64,000 nucleotides of DNA from NCBI GenBank assembly GCA_035610835.1, contig CM069441.1, forward strand, positions 99,507,606-99,571,605. The letters run 5' to 3'. Within the stretch, counting starts at the first letter, position 1. The number at the start of each line of letters is the position of its first letter. The stretch is from Ophiura sarsii (lineage: Eukaryota > Echinodermata > Ophiuroidea > Amphilepidida > Ophiuridae). A model generated the notes under the pieces. That model was not told where the DNA came from and ran no database searches. It saw only the letters and a program-made list of their open reading frames with translations. Shown here piece by piece: positions 24,650-37,125 of the stretch. The position numbers and the translations under genes are program-made.

Positions 24650-24865
24650 CTAATTTGACCCCCTTTTTTGCGCAAAAACAAGGACATTTTGAATTCAAAA
24701 AACACCCCTTTTTTACCATATCAAGGGCACATTCTAAAATGACCCCCTTTATGCGCAAAAACGAGGACATTTTGTCTTTAAAAAACACCCCTTTGTTACC
24801 ATATCAAGGACACATTCTAAAATGACCCCCTTTTTGCGCAAAATCGAGGACACATTTTTTTGAGA
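24650..24865. repeat. Three-copy tandem repeat of about 83 bases
   Basis: The unit TGACCCCCTTTTTTGCGCAA...CCATATCAAGG recurs at 24656, 24739 and 24823, with the run AAAACACCCC in each. AT-rich with C and T homopolymers. Confidence 0.7.
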
Positions 24866-25176
24866 TGCCACGGAAAAACCCCTGCATGTTCTACAGGCAA
24901 ATGGAACTCTCAGGTAGAATAATTGTTAGCAGTGATACACAAATACATGTACTATTCCAAAGTCCCAATACACAAGTATTTAAAATTCAAAACATGTTTT
25001 AATGCTATACACTTGTAAATATGAGCACGATGAGATTAATTGTTACCAGTAGTGCAGAGCTAACAATCTGATCATCAGGAACAATTTGGTACAGGAATCA
25101 GGAAGATATATAGAATTACAAAGGCCCAAAATGGAACAGAAATCATGAAGATCTATAAATGTGTTCATTTTTACAG

Positions 25177-25258
25177 AGAGTCTTCTGCGATTCCAGGAAG
25201 GGTTTGCAGCTCCAGCAGTGTATAGACATATACTTTTCCAATTCAGTCCTCATACAAA
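25177..25258 (+). other. Candidate upstream exon of gene C
   Basis: An 82-base segment lies between TTTTACAG and a perfect GTAAGTA donor. Two frames are open. The frame in phase with gene C would extend it N-terminally (ending SNSVLIQ before the junction). Another reads LLRFQEGFAAPAVYRHIL but meets a stop 16 codons after splicing. It is either 5' UTR or coding. Confidence 0.45.
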
Positions 25259-26259
25259 GTAAGTATTTTACGATGCACCATGTTCAAAACTCACTTCAAA
25301 AGTTTGGTGCATTTATAACTTCATAAATACCTCGATCAGCACCCCATCAATTGTATTCTAAATATAGGGGGAAAATATTTACCCCTGACGCCATACTTGC
25401 ATCTCATCGACAACATAAAAGCCATTGTGGAATATCATAGGAGCTGTTCCTTGGCAAGAATTTTAACAGCGCCTCTTACATGTAAAAAAGGAACATTTTT
25501 CTAGATTCCGCCCAGAAATATTTTTACCATAATACTTCAATTTGAAAATCAACTTGTCATTTTACTTTTGTTTAATATTTGTTGCTTGTTCGTAATATCT
25601 GTGAGATATTAAAGCATGGAAAATATTTTTTTAAACCCACAAGCAGTTTACAAAATGTCTGTTGAATATTGAAGGGTAGAGAAGTGTTGATCCTGTTTTG
25701 CCGCAACAACACACCATGGAAATCTAAATGGCGAAGCAATATCACCAGGCCAACAGGTGCAGGGCAGGGTTATGTTTAGCGTGAAATATTAGCGGTTTCA
25801 GCTCAAAATTATTGAAAGATGTGATCAGATTTTAACATTTTACCGAGCAATAAATGATTTTTCCTGATATTTTGTAACTTCTAAAAAATCACAAAAATTG
25901 GGTCGGTCAGGAAAAGATAACACCAAATTTCTTTTGGCCTTAGATGAACAGATAGTGTGATTTTAAACAGTAGCACGTATTTGTGTGACATGATACCATT
26001 GCCATGCAGGCAACAACTATGGTGTGCTATAGGGTGGTGTACTGCAGATTACTCACTGATGTACAGTACATTGAAAAATATCCCTCTGTAAGCATTTTAA
26101 TACCATACATATAGCGCATTCTCTATCTTGAATGTCCTAATTAGGCTATGTTGGAAGCCTCTTTTCCTGCAATCCAATTTTTTTTTAATATCACACATCC
26201 TATTGAATCATACTTATTTTATTTTTCTTCTTCTTTACCATGTTTACATTTTAGGCAAG

Positions 26260-26574
26260 ATGTCAGGAACCAGAGACAGACAGGCTATACTGAAAGAACT
26301 TAATGATCAGTTCAATAAAACCGAGCAAGAATATCATCAGTTGCTGAGCGTTGTATGGGCAAAATGGAATACTACGTGCAAAAATGAGCTGAAGTTGATG
26401 ACCCTTGCAAAAAAGTACAATGATGCTGCTGTGAAGGTGACGGAACTTCAGCAAAAGCAGAACCAGTATTTGGATGACATAAAAAGGAATTCCAAGAGAT
26501 TGGTTTTCCAGAAAGCAGAAATTACCCAGCAAGAGTTGAAAATCAAAACTCTTGAGGCGTTAATGAAATTCTGA
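26260..26574 (+). CDS. Gene C: 104-residue coiled-coil protein
   Basis: A single exon begins after an acceptor (CATTTTAG, ending 26254); an ATG follows five bases in and the frame runs to TGA at 26572. The product starts MSGTRDRQAILKELNDQF and is helical throughout, with heptad-like hydrophobic spacing (LKELN, LQQKQNQYLDDI, QQELKIKTLEALMKF), Lys/Glu/Gln-rich, and with one Cys. The frame is also open upstream through the intron sequence, but the composition there (Phe/Leu-rich) suggests intron. The exon at 25177-25258 joins in frame. No poly(A) signal was seen close by. No family is recognised; a structural or adaptor role is only a guess. Confidence 0.55.
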   Translation: MSGTRDRQAILKELNDQFNKTEQEYHQLLSVVWAKWNTTCKNELKLMTLAKKYNDAAVKVTELQQKQNQYLDDIKRNSKRLVFQKAEITQQELKIKTLEALMKF

Positions 26575-28055
26575 AAACTTTTCTCTCAAGATGACATGAT
26601 GCCAGGGACTTCGAGATAACCTTTCAATTTCGACAATGCCTAATTCATTCCATGGTCACTGATACGTTTCAAGATTATTATTCTGAAATCTGGAACAATC
26701 AGCTAAGACTCAAGAACAGTTCAAAACTTCTCATAAAACATGTCTTTTAGTGTTAATGCTAATTTCATTTTTGTGTGATATGTTGATAGTCTTGTTACTG
26801 TTTTTGTAACTTATTTGTGAATTATAGTCAGTCAATTGGACAAACGTTTTTGTAGGGGCAACGTATCGCGAGCCATTTCAACCCTGTCAAAGATCAGTGA
26901 GTCACTGGTTACCAACCAGTCAGCCTGTTGATGCATCTCAGATGAGACCCAATGCCACTTATTTCAAATGTTATTTTGTTATTGCGTTTTTCCTTATAAG
27001 GATTGAATTGTGAAATGCGCTCTATGAGCATGTTATATAGTTGGTACTATAGTAGCAGTAGATATAGTGCACTAAGGTCAATGATGAGGGCCATGAGTCA
27101 ATTTGTTTTTCCATTTTGAGTAAGCCTGGTTCAAGGCGATTCCAACCCCAGCGCCACCCCTACCCCCACCCCACCCCCAATTTTCTGAAAATTCAAGTTG
27201 AGTAAAGAAAAATATAAGAGCTTTAAAATTGTATATACATTTGTATAATATCCAAGTTCGTGTACTGGATCCAATAATAAGACCAATGCTTCCAAGAAAT
27301 ATTGCACAAAGTGCAAGCGGATCTCTCCATTTTTTAATGATAAAATTGCTCAATTGGGTGGTAAGAGGACGGTGTCTAAATGCAAGTTTAAAAATAGATT
27401 TATTTGATATATTGCCCGGGGGTCACTCATGTATAAAAGTTGTAATCATCCGTGTGAATACTCAAAAACTACCCTTAACACAGACTCTCAAAGAAGGGAA
27501 AAGGTACCCTTAACAAGGATTATAGCTTGACGAATCATACTCATAGCAACGGATATAAGTCCTCAACACAAAGCTTAGACTGAAAAAGTAATTGTATGAT
27601 TCAGCTTTGTTTGGATATTTGTCTTGTAGGCCTAACCATTGTTGACCATTTTTACAATGATGGCAAGTGACTATCGGCCCAACACAAGCAACCCTTCGCG
27701 CGGATTCAGATTGAAAAAGACACCCTTATTCTTTGAAATTGGCGACTTTGATGCCCTTAGCATGGGTCCACATTGTGGTCAGAAAATGCACCCTTAATCC
27801 ACATTTTCGTTCATGCGGATGATTCCAACATTATACCTGATAGGCCCCAGGATATACATGTAATGGCTCTTTGAAATGATACCATGTCACTGTATTTAAA
27901 TAAATTTTAAAAATTGGACAAAATTGTTTGATTCTTTTCTCACTGACTATGTCAATATTAGAAGATGATTTAATAAGTTTGCAATCATGTTTCAACATGG
28001 CTCATTATTATTATTGATTTGTTCATCTCACGAGAGCATCACTGAAGTGAAGTAA
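26575..28055. other. Gene C 3' region and repeat-like sequence
   Basis: Probably the 3' UTR at first. At 27410-27850 there are repeated ACCCTTA words and a TTGCCCGGGGGTCACTC motif, which look like an old dispersed repeat. No exon was seen. Confidence 0.35.
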
Positions 28056-28057
28056 TA

Positions 28058-29399
28058 CACCTATCAGTTGTAAGACGCACTATACGACCCCCGGGAGAGG
28101 TGCATCATGGGTGCATCGTTTACCACCACATCCTTGACGGAGGGTACGTCAGTGGCAGCCTTTGGTCCGTCACGAAATTGACGAAGGGTGCGTCAATGTC
28201 CGTTACTTTACATGGATGCGTCAATTTAAATATATGCCATACTACAGAGTCGTCCAAAAAAAGGTTCACACTTTTTAGAGGCAAATTTATCATTTTAAAA
28301 TATTCCTAAACTAAAATATCTTGTTGGTATATGGCGAAAACAGCGTTGAAATTAAAGCTCAAATTAAGAAATAGCGTCAATTTAAAGAATACTTGTCAAA
28401 TACAAGTTTGTCCACACGTAAGTCTATGGCAGTCATGGATGTTTCCATATATAAACTCCTCAAAAAAAGTTTAGAAAGTTTTTTGAGCCATCTATTTCTC
28501 ATTTATTTGAGACCTGTTTTTATCCTTTTATGCATAAGTGGATTAGCTAATTTCCTCCTCTCTAAAATGAAACCACTTTTGAAACAATCGCTTGCTTCAT
28601 GGCTGAGTACCTCCCCTTTGTTTACAGGTATAATTAGGGCCTACATACTATTGCAGGAAATTGTGAACGCAGTACTATTGAGTTGACAATATCCCATAGA
28701 CTTGCGTAACACGTGGACAAACTGGTTTTTGACCATTATTCTTTATACCGTTTTCATTTCTTTATTTATGCTTCATTTTCAACGCCGATTTCACCATAAA
28801 TCACTAAGATAATGGCGTTTAAGATAATATTAAAACAATTATTAGATGTCTCGTCCATTTCGAGAAATATGCATCTTAAAAAGTGTAAACATTTTTTTTG
28901 GACCACTCTGTATACCACCAACCAGGCTTTACTTTACGGCAAACATCACTTTTCCGATATACCGCATGTTCTAAAATGCCTGAAATCACTCGATCGCCGT
29001 GCAAGTGTGCAAGAGTTTGGCAAACGGAAAAAACAAGGAACCGACAGTAGACCGAGAACCTTTCATTTTGAGAGTACTGTCACATATAATATAGGGGATC
29101 AGCATTGCGTTATACCACGCAAGCGCAGAACAGGCTAACCACAGCAGAGGTAGGAGGACAGGCCCGTTCACTAGGATCATGTACGAACAAAATAATCGCC
29201 AACGGGGGTGCATCATATGGTCCATCAGAATCAACCAATGGTGCGTCACAAAATTGACTGAGGGTGTGTATATTGTATGACAAAGGTCCGTCACTTTTTT
29301 GACACAGGGTGCATCATGGTACATGAGAAGTTGAGGCACCTCGGTAAAGTGACGCACCATTCCCAGGGGTCGTATAGTGGGTCTTACAACTAATAGGTG
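28058..29399. mobile_element. 1.3 kb TA-flanked element with long inverted ends
   Basis: TA at 28056-28057 and 29400-29401 flanks ends CACCTAT(C/T)AGTTGTAAGA with about 60 bases of symmetry (CACTATACGACCCC in both). Inside both arms are diverged repeats of GGGTGCGTCA. It has no transposase and is itself split by the element at 28245-28910. Confidence 0.8.
28245..28910. mobile_element. Nested MITE inside 28058-29399
   Basis: Ends CAGAGTCGTCCAAAAAAAG and complement ...TTTTTTTTGGACCACTCTG, flanked by TA (28243-28244 and 28911-28912). A second inverted pair farther in (TTGTCCACACGTAAG against CGTAACACGTGGACAA) makes the arms long. Later insertion than its host element. Confidence 0.8.
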
Positions 29400-29539
29400 T
29401 ATAACTCAAACCAAACTTGAGTTAAATTGCAAATTGTTCATCCATCTAGAGCCATATGACGAGGATGACACTATGGCCAAGCATTGAAAAATAGGCAAAA
29501 AGGAATTATTTGAGAAAAATAACAAAAAAGAACATCGCT

Positions 29540-30060
29540 CCTAGACACTTCAAAATCTGACACTGCTACAATCTTGTACCGTGTGATCGCCCTCTCAATC
29601 TTGTGTAACACTCCACCAGGCGTTCAACTTGTGAAGAAAAGTTTTTTGAACCTGACCAATATAAATATAGTTCAGTCGATAGAGCCTCAGACTTGCACGC
29701 ACGCGGCCCAGGTTCGATCCCGGCTCATGCAGAGACTGATTTTTCCCTCAAATTTGACCCGTTTTCTCCCCTGATCGTTTAATTCACAAAACCACACCCT
29801 AGGAGTTACGGCTAAACACACATTTTTGCATGTTTTGTTAATCCTAACGCTCCTAGATACTACATAACCCGACATTGCTACAATCTTGTACCGCCCGGTC
29901 AATCTCGTACTCCGCTCCACCAGGCATTCAACTTTTGAAAAAAAAGAGTTTTTTGAAACTGACCCATAGCTCAATCAGAAGGGCCTCAGACTTGCACGCA
30001 TGCGGCCCAGGTTCGATTCCCCGCCCATGCAGAGACTGCATGATTTTCCCCTCCCTTTTT
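29540..30060 (+). repeat. Two tandem tRNA-derived SINE copies
   Basis: Copies at about 29540-29760 and 29850-30060 share GACA(C/T)TGCTACAATCTTGTACC, CTCCACCAGGC and a tRNA-like part with GCCTCAGACTTGCACGCA and B box GGTTCGAT(C/T)CC. The A box TAGCTCAATCAG is kept in the second copy. Confidence 0.7.
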
Positions 30061-30069
30061 TTTTTATAG

Positions 30070-31214
30070 AAGCCCATTTAAAACCAGAATGTACCTTTAT
30101 TATAATGTATACTGTAGGCCTAAATATTGTTTTCGAATTTCATGCGCGTTGACGACTCGGCGTGCATGTTTTCAAGCACAGATAATAGGACAATATATGG
30201 TGTGAAGTTATTCTGGGAATGAAGAGTCTGGACCTCACCTAAATCCTGCACATGCAACTGTAGCACGAAAAGTTGCCCCCACCGCCTCCCCCTACATTAT
30301 TTGGGAATTCCAGCATTTATTTTCTGGAATTGCATTCTTCTTTTGCCCATAAACTCTGAATAATTAAAAACAAGACAGAGAACGCTGGAATTCCAGCTTA
30401 TATTTTGCAAATATGGCTTGGATTTCCAGGTTTTTCTTGAGATAATATGATTAACCCTCTAATAAAAATTCCATTGAAATGGAATGGGGGCGATCCAAGA
30501 GAAAGAAGCATGTTTTGTAACCATTTTCTGGAGCATCTGTTGCATACCAAAATACCAGGGAAATGGTGTATGTATTTTCCATAATTCAAACCAAAAAACA
30601 AATCAAAACATCGCATTCTAAAAATAGTACAGGAAACCAATAAAGTTGATTTGTGTGCAAGGAGGTGGGGGGGATACCATCTGAAGAACAATCTAGGTAT
30701 ATATGACATTCACAACTCACCACTTATTAGACAACCCCACAACAATTGGGAGATTTCCCCTTAGTCAAACAAGATAAGCTATTATGTCTCTCTATTGGGA
30801 GTCTAATAACATCTCTCTGATTGAATCATCAAGGCTAAACAAATATAGCTTTGACTCCATCACAGACTGCAGGACTGTTAAAATAAACTGCATAGGTACA
30901 TGTAATTTACAAAGACTACAAACATGGCAGCCCCCACCAATGTCTAGAAAGACCTAAATGTGTAAGTTTTTGCAATAACATGCTAATAGGGTGGCTTCGC
31001 CCCCAAAAAAGGCCAATTATATATAAATTCTGTAAGAAAAGAAATGAAAAAGGGTTTTTTATCTACCACAGGCAAAGATGTTAAAATAAGTGTGTAATCT
31101 TATGCAGATGTAAAAATGTGAATAAATACACAAAATGTGTTCCATATTGGAAAATTATCAACACACAATGTTTTAATTTTTTATGACTAAAGAGTCCTTA
31201 TCCTTCTGCTGTAG
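30070..31214. other. Non-coding stretch
   Basis: No gene recognised. AGCATTTATTTTCTGGAATT and a GGAATTCCAGC word form loose symmetric repeats near 30300-30400. Confidence 0.35.
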
Positions 31215-31333
31215 GTATGAGCTGTGGAAAGGGCCCCCTCTATAGTTTAAAAGAACGATACTTAGTAAAAATCCTTTGGGATCCAGTTGCCAGCAACGCT
31301 GGATCTGTGAAGCTTCAGTTATATCTAAAATGA
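31215..31333 (+). CDS. Candidate terminal exon, 38 codons
   Basis: After an acceptor (CTGCTGTAG) the exon starts GT ATG and stays open to TGA at 31331: MSCGKGPLYSLKERYLVKIL then WDPVASNAGSVKLQLYLK. The phase (1) matches the other exons of the window. No donor partner or poly(A) signal was identified; a chance open frame is possible. Confidence 0.25.
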
Positions 31334-31439
31334 AAGAAATGATTTATAGACTTTGTCCCGCACCACTGGTTTAATTAAATTGGCTATATTTACACTGAAA
31401 GTCTATTTAACCACGTACTATATAATACCGCGCTGTCAA

Positions 31440-31554
31440 AGGTGAGATATACTTCCGGTTTAAAGTATCTGGGTCAATTATCACGATCGGCGTCGTGCTG
31501 CAAAAGAAAGTAGGCCGTGCTGCAAAAGAAAGTAGGCCGTATCTTTGCATTTCG
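31440..31554 (+). promoter_or_regulatory. Possible promoter and first exon of gene D
   Basis: ACTTCCGG at 31451-31458 is a consensus ETS-family site, common just upstream of TATA-less start sites. A tandem pair of GCCGTGCTGCAAAAGAAAG-like words and a consensus donor (GTAAGA at 31555) follow. No ATG lies between, as expected of a 5' UTR exon. The link to gene D 5.8 kb away is inference. Confidence 0.3.
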
Positions 31555-33864
31555 GTAAGATTTTGTGTCTGGATAAATCATCACGGAAGATAACATGAAC
31601 ATTAGTCCCAGTGACCTTTAACAAGCTATGCTGCTTTTAATGTCACCTAAATTTATGGCACACTTGTTATGGCCTTATTTACAAAATGTGATAAAGCTTA
31701 TACATGTATGTTGTCAGTATAAATCATCATGAATAACACATTCATTGTATTATTCCAGGTAACATAATAGAAGCTCTGCATCATTTTTGTCAACCTAAAT
31801 TTGAGGCCTACTTGCAATGGCTGTATTTACAAAATGTGACAGAGCTTATAATGTATATAATGTTTTTCAATTTTTTTAATTATGTGAGCTTTTAATGCCA
31901 ATGATAGCCTTTTTAAATGGATTACCAAAGAGATGCTCTCCTAGACATCCCACCAGAAAGGGGACAATGAAATAAGTTCTGTCAAATGTGTGAATGTATG
32001 GGGGTAGGGGTGGGGGTGCATGTGTAGTGAACCGACAATCCAGGTGATAAATGTTGGGGGGGGGGGGGTAAATCAAATATCAAGCTGTAAACCCCCTGTC
32101 AACCCTACAGCGCTTAGACCAGCGCTTGCATAATTTGCGCTGATAAGTATCAAAATATGAATAACAACACAGGAAGAGCGCCCAATTCTTTTTAATAGGT
32201 AGCTAAACCCCTTTCACATTCTGTTGCGATCAGACCGGCGCTTTATTGCGCTGAAAAATGATCACAACGCCAAGCCAAATGCATGAAGGCCTCCAAGAAT
32301 CGATTAGTGATGCAGTAGACACTGGCTAGGGTGGTAAAGGGTCCACATGGTCCCCCTTGAGCGCCAAAGCGCCATGCTTGTTTTGTGCATGCACAAAATA
32401 AGCGCCGAGGTTCGGCATTCCGAGGGCAATGTAATGAATGACTCATTCAAGGATGCAAGCTACTTGAGGTCGCAGCGATAAATCAATCTTGTCCTCTGCG
32501 TAGTTTACGGTGAGGATGGAGCAGACTGCCTTCCTCTTCCCCTCCCTCTGCCCTTTGGTGCTGAAGCCTTGCCTTTGGCTTTTACCATCATGGTTTCTAT
32601 GTTGTTCAATGTTGTTCGTCAAGAAAATTCAAATATTTCTAATATTTTAAATATATTAAATTAATATGTACATTCACTGATGCGATTAATGTAACACTTG
32701 TTGTGAAGTTTTATAGACATCTACTTTACTTTTCTACTAGTTTTTAATAACACCTAAACTCGAACCCATGAGTTCAATGGAGGAGCATGTTTTTTTCTTC
32801 AAATCAATACTTAACGCATATGGGAACGAGAGTCATGTTTTATTTATGAATTGTGAGAAGTTGTTTCATGTCAGTGCAAAAGACTACAGGGGCTTTTGTG
32901 TTACACAAATTTAATCTGAGACGAGCATAGTTTCAATAGAAAGTACTTACTTCGCCATCCATACCTTCATTATTTATGCTCAGCCCCAACCCATTGCCAG
33001 ACCCAGACTGTAAAGCTAATTTTTCAGCATTTTATAAAAAGTAGTGAAGTGTAGTACTTGAATAAAAAAAGTCTCTAAAATTAATGAATTTATGTTAATT
33101 TTAGTGAATGAAATTGGTGCTATGTTGGCACTAATTTGCAGGTGATTTGAAGTAAGGCGACTTCCCTTATTACGTTTTTTAATCCACCACCCTCACGCCT
33201 ACTTATTCTTCCATAAATGGGTTGCAAGAAACCCCTACATCACTAATGTTACAGTAAGCATAACCTTAGTTGCATAAATAATACATGTAGTGCCGACTGT
33301 TGGGCTAATATGCATGCATTTCGAACAATAGTATAGACATAATTTTGTTTGGAAATACATTTTTTTAAGCATCAATTGATACTGGATCAATAAACCTGTA
33401 TCAGTATAAAGCGATACTTACATGACATATATATACCAGTATCTGGAACCTAAATATTATTTTCTTACTTATTTACCACCCTCAGACTAGGAAAATCTAC
33501 CCAACTAAGGAAGCCCCTTCTGACATGTGACTCAAGTTACACCACTGGACATTTTTTGTATCCTCGGTATTACACAAGCCAGGCTGTTTACCAACATCAG
33601 TGCTGTGACATTTTTTAGTGCTACACTGTGTGGTAAAATATTCAAAGGTAAAGGTTCTTTCCAATGAGGTCTCATGTGCGATCCAAGATGTGTGCCCATT
33701 AAACCTCTTCACTCTAACCTGACAACTGATCTTGTAACAAATGATAAATATTTCATTGCAAGTTTCACTAACAATATCTGAATTAGACTTAGTGAGGATT
33801 GCTCGTCCAAATATCTATTATCCACTTCATTGTGAAATGGCTTAATCACCACATCCTTGCTCTA
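31555..33864. other. Probable intron, no recognised gene
   Basis: Two loosely repeated blocks at 31600-31730 and 31740-31860 share AAATTT(A/G)(T/A)GGC and TTTACAAAATGTGA. A poly-G run lies at 32056-32068. A minus-strand 28-codon frame near 32505-32591 is discussed among the rejected items. Confidence 0.35.
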
Positions 33865-33869
33865 CAATG

Positions 33870-34249
33870 AGCATGTTTCTACTGGGGAACTTAATGGTTA
33901 TTACCACTAAGTTTCCCAGTAGAAACAGCCCGATAACAATAATTTACGGTAAGTTTTGTAACCTTCACAAACCAGGTTTGTTACCGGTAATTAATGATTA
34001 ATGGTTTCCCAGTAGAAACAGCCACCCGTTTGATCTCAACGGTAAGTTCAGTGACCCGCTGGATTCTACGCATTGTGAGGCAGTATTTTTCAAGTGGGCG
34101 GCATTGTTTGGTATAACAAAAGGGCAAATGGCGTGGCCCATCGACTAGGATCGATAAACTTATCGGTAACTTTTAGTAGAAACATGGGGATTAAAAAGTT
34201 AGCGTTAAAACTTACCGTTAACTTTGTAGTGCCCCAGTAGAAACACGCT
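33870..34249. mobile_element. MITE with 5-base target duplication
   Basis: CAATG occurs at 33865-33869 and 34250-34254. Ends AGC(A/G)TGTTTCTACTGGGG are inverted at left and right. Inner copies of CCCAGTAGAAAC lie at about 33918 and 34010. A 5-base duplication is unusual for the TA/TTAA elements nearby. Confidence 0.8.
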
Positions 34250-35139
34250 CAATGATTCCAAATGTCTATTCTAATTGACACAATGGAATTAAATATATAT
34301 GCCAATATCGTCGTCTACGCTTTTCTGTTATATTGCCATTGCGCGCGCAACTATTGTTTTCAAGCTCTTTTGATCATCTGTCCGTGTCATAAGCTCTGGG
34401 TTGACATCAATTTTTGATATGTGCTGCCCATGTTGGTTTTAGTCTTCCTACTGGTTGTTTTGTTTTTTCTATTGAATTCAGTGAGAGCTTGATGTGCCCT
34501 GTGCCTGTATGCCTACCTGTTACTATGAAACGTAATTATTATACAACAAGTGGATACGATATCAGCCATTTCAAAACATATCACAAAATGTTATCAATCA
34601 TCGGTCATTGTATTCAAACAGAGACATGGTCCACTTTTAGATGATTGTTTTTTTAATGTTTCATTTTACCAGGTGTGAAGAATGTACAGACAATATTATT
34701 GTTCTTATAAAAAAATGTTTGACTTCTTACCTTTTGTTGCAATGGATAATCACATACATCATGACATCTGGGAAAATGAAAAAAGTGAAACAAATATGAA
34801 ATGTTATCAAATAATTTGCTCCAACATCAAAAGGGGGAAAACTATACAACTTTGCAAAAACTTCCACGCCGGGTTATACAAACAGATGGCTCGTTGGATT
34901 CTGTTGGATTTGGCAGTGTTAGGGTTATTTGAAGCAATTTGAATTTTTGACTCCCTGTATGCGGCTATTTTGTTTTCTGGGGCCCCATGGATTCTGCCCA
35001 CACTTTTACGAGGGAAACCTGCTAAATTTGCTAATTTAACATCCTAGAAGACAAATCCACTTAGAAATTAACCTTCGCTTTCAGTCACAGAATCACTGGA
35101 GATAACCCCAAGTAATTAAGACCATGTTCTGGGTGACGC
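34250..35139. other. Non-coding stretch
   Basis: No supported exon. Short open frames on both strands lack splice sites or recognisable residues. Confidence 0.35.
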
Positions 35140-35880
35140 AAGAATGTTTGTTTGTTTAATCTTTCTTTATTGAGGGTAAACAGCTTCAGTGTCAAGCACT
35201 GCTTTCCAAGCAGGCCCTCATCATACAGAAAATAATACAGTATTTACAAAGAAATGTTCAACTATTTACACATAATACATGAATCAAACAGAAATAGCAA
35301 AATAATATAATTAAGAAGTACTTTGCACACAATTAGAGTCCATTAATCTTAGACTTAAATTGGTGCACGGTCATGTTCTCCAGTTCAATTCTGACTGCTG
35401 CTGGTAGGCTATTCCAGGCATATGCTGCCCTAACATGAAATGTGCGCAAGCCTGGATTGGATTTAAATGTTGGCACAGCCAATGTATTACTGGTGTGATT
35501 TCTTGTAAGATGTGAATGGCTGTTATGAACAAATTCAAATTGGGCATATATGTATGATGGACTTAAATTTCTCAAACATTTATACACAATAAGAGTTAGG
35601 TGATTATGCCATCTTTTATCAAGTTTTACCCATTTAAGTATATCATATCATTTGTTGGTGTTCTAATATCAGCTGTAAATGAGTGATAGAATTATCCTAG
35701 CTAAGTTATTATGAAGTACCTGTAATTTTTATGAAACTCAGCAGAAAAGTTTGACCAAACAGTGCATCCATAATCAAAGTGAGGAATAACAAGAGCATCT
35801 GATAGCATTATAATAGTCTGATATGGAAGACTATTGTAATGGGAGCGTGATATATCTATGTAGCCAAGCGAAAGTGATTA
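35140..35880 (-). pseudogene. LINE ORF2 3' fragment with tail
   Basis: The minus strand gives a piece around LPYQTIIMLSDALVIPHFDY then GCTVWSNFS at about 35700-35870. After a frameshifted stretch it gives MYKCLRNLSPSYIYAQFEF through RTFHVRAAYAWNSLPAAVRI to a stop at 35333. Both are standard C-terminal segments of CR1/L2/Jockey-type ORF2. The 3' end carries CAATAAAGAAAGATTAAAC and an (AAAC)n-like tail. Confidence 0.85.
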
Positions 35881-37120
35881 ACACCCGTACCTGGCCTATT
35901 TAATAAGAGATGGTGCACGACATCCAATTAATAGCATATTAAATGTGCTATCAAATACAGATCATGAAACAGGTGCATCGTCTTTCTAAAAATCTTAAAC
36001 ACAGCAATACATGTACTCCTAAAAGTAACACAGGTCATTATGAAAACAATGGAAATGGTTATACATTCTGGGGCTTTAAAATGATACCTTATTGAAGGTT
36101 ATCAGTCTTTGGAATCACACGATATGATTTTAGGAAACATAATTTTCCCCATGAATTTCTTCACATTCAACCAAATATTTGGCTTACATTTAAACTGAAC
36201 TGTGTTGACCAACAACCAACGTCCGACATAAGGTGTATCGCATCGCAAAAAGCTCTACAATACAAGACAGCATTGTTAGAGACGCAACTGTAAAGAGCCG
36301 TCGCATATTATGCGATGCCATATTTCGACTAGGAAGTACAAAAAATGTCCAATGTCTCAATTAATTTCTGCCATTATAACTCAGTTTTTACGCCACACAA
36401 AATGTCAATACATTCATGCTGGTCACCTCCGTTATTGCCTGAGCAATCGGGATCCTTTGGTGGTCCTAAAACCGACGCGCACAATACCGCATGGTAAAAA
36501 CATACCGGGAACCATTCATGGTCAATTGTCCCGCAATAGGTATTGGAATAGCAACACAATTCATAGACTGTCACACACGTGTTAAGAAGTAAAGCGCACT
36601 ATTATGGTGCTCAAAGTAGATTATCGAAAGGACTAGCAATACACAAGTTTTGTTTACATCGACAAAAAAGGTATTCCCCCCTTATGCAAAGGCAACATAT
36701 ATGATCGAAGGATTTAACTCATTTTCCGGAGTGTTAATACTAGATATTTGGGTGGAATTGATCAGCATATTAATGTTATTCTCTTAATAAAATTTCATGA
36801 TTTTTCATCTTCCATTTTCTAATCCTGATTTCCGCGAATTTGTATTGCCTATACAACTGCTACACAAAACTTAGAAATAGCGACACAAGTCATAAAGTGC
36901 ATAGCAGTTTTTGCGTATAAAGCCGAACGTCTGACGTTGCCAACAACATCCTTTTTGATGTGGCCGGTCAAATATTATGCAGTCCTCGTGAACACGAAGG
37001 GGGAAATATCCCATCCGTCTAACCTGAAATTCCATTTTCATATTTCTTATTTGGAACTTAAATTATTGTCAGCTGTATCATGAACCTAAAACTGTGGAAC
37101 TTTAATTACTTTCTTCAGAT
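35881..37120. other. Intron, no recognised content
   Basis: Nothing beyond weak open frames. An area around 36420-36560 is somewhat CpG-rich. Confidence 0.3.
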
Positions 37121-37125
37121 TTGCG

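Noticed and set aside
32505..32591. Minus-strand 28-codon frame with a GRGRGRGR tract, AT-hook-like
   Set aside because: It is too short, with only a weak acceptor-like site upstream and no partner exon; a purine-rich tract explains the residues.
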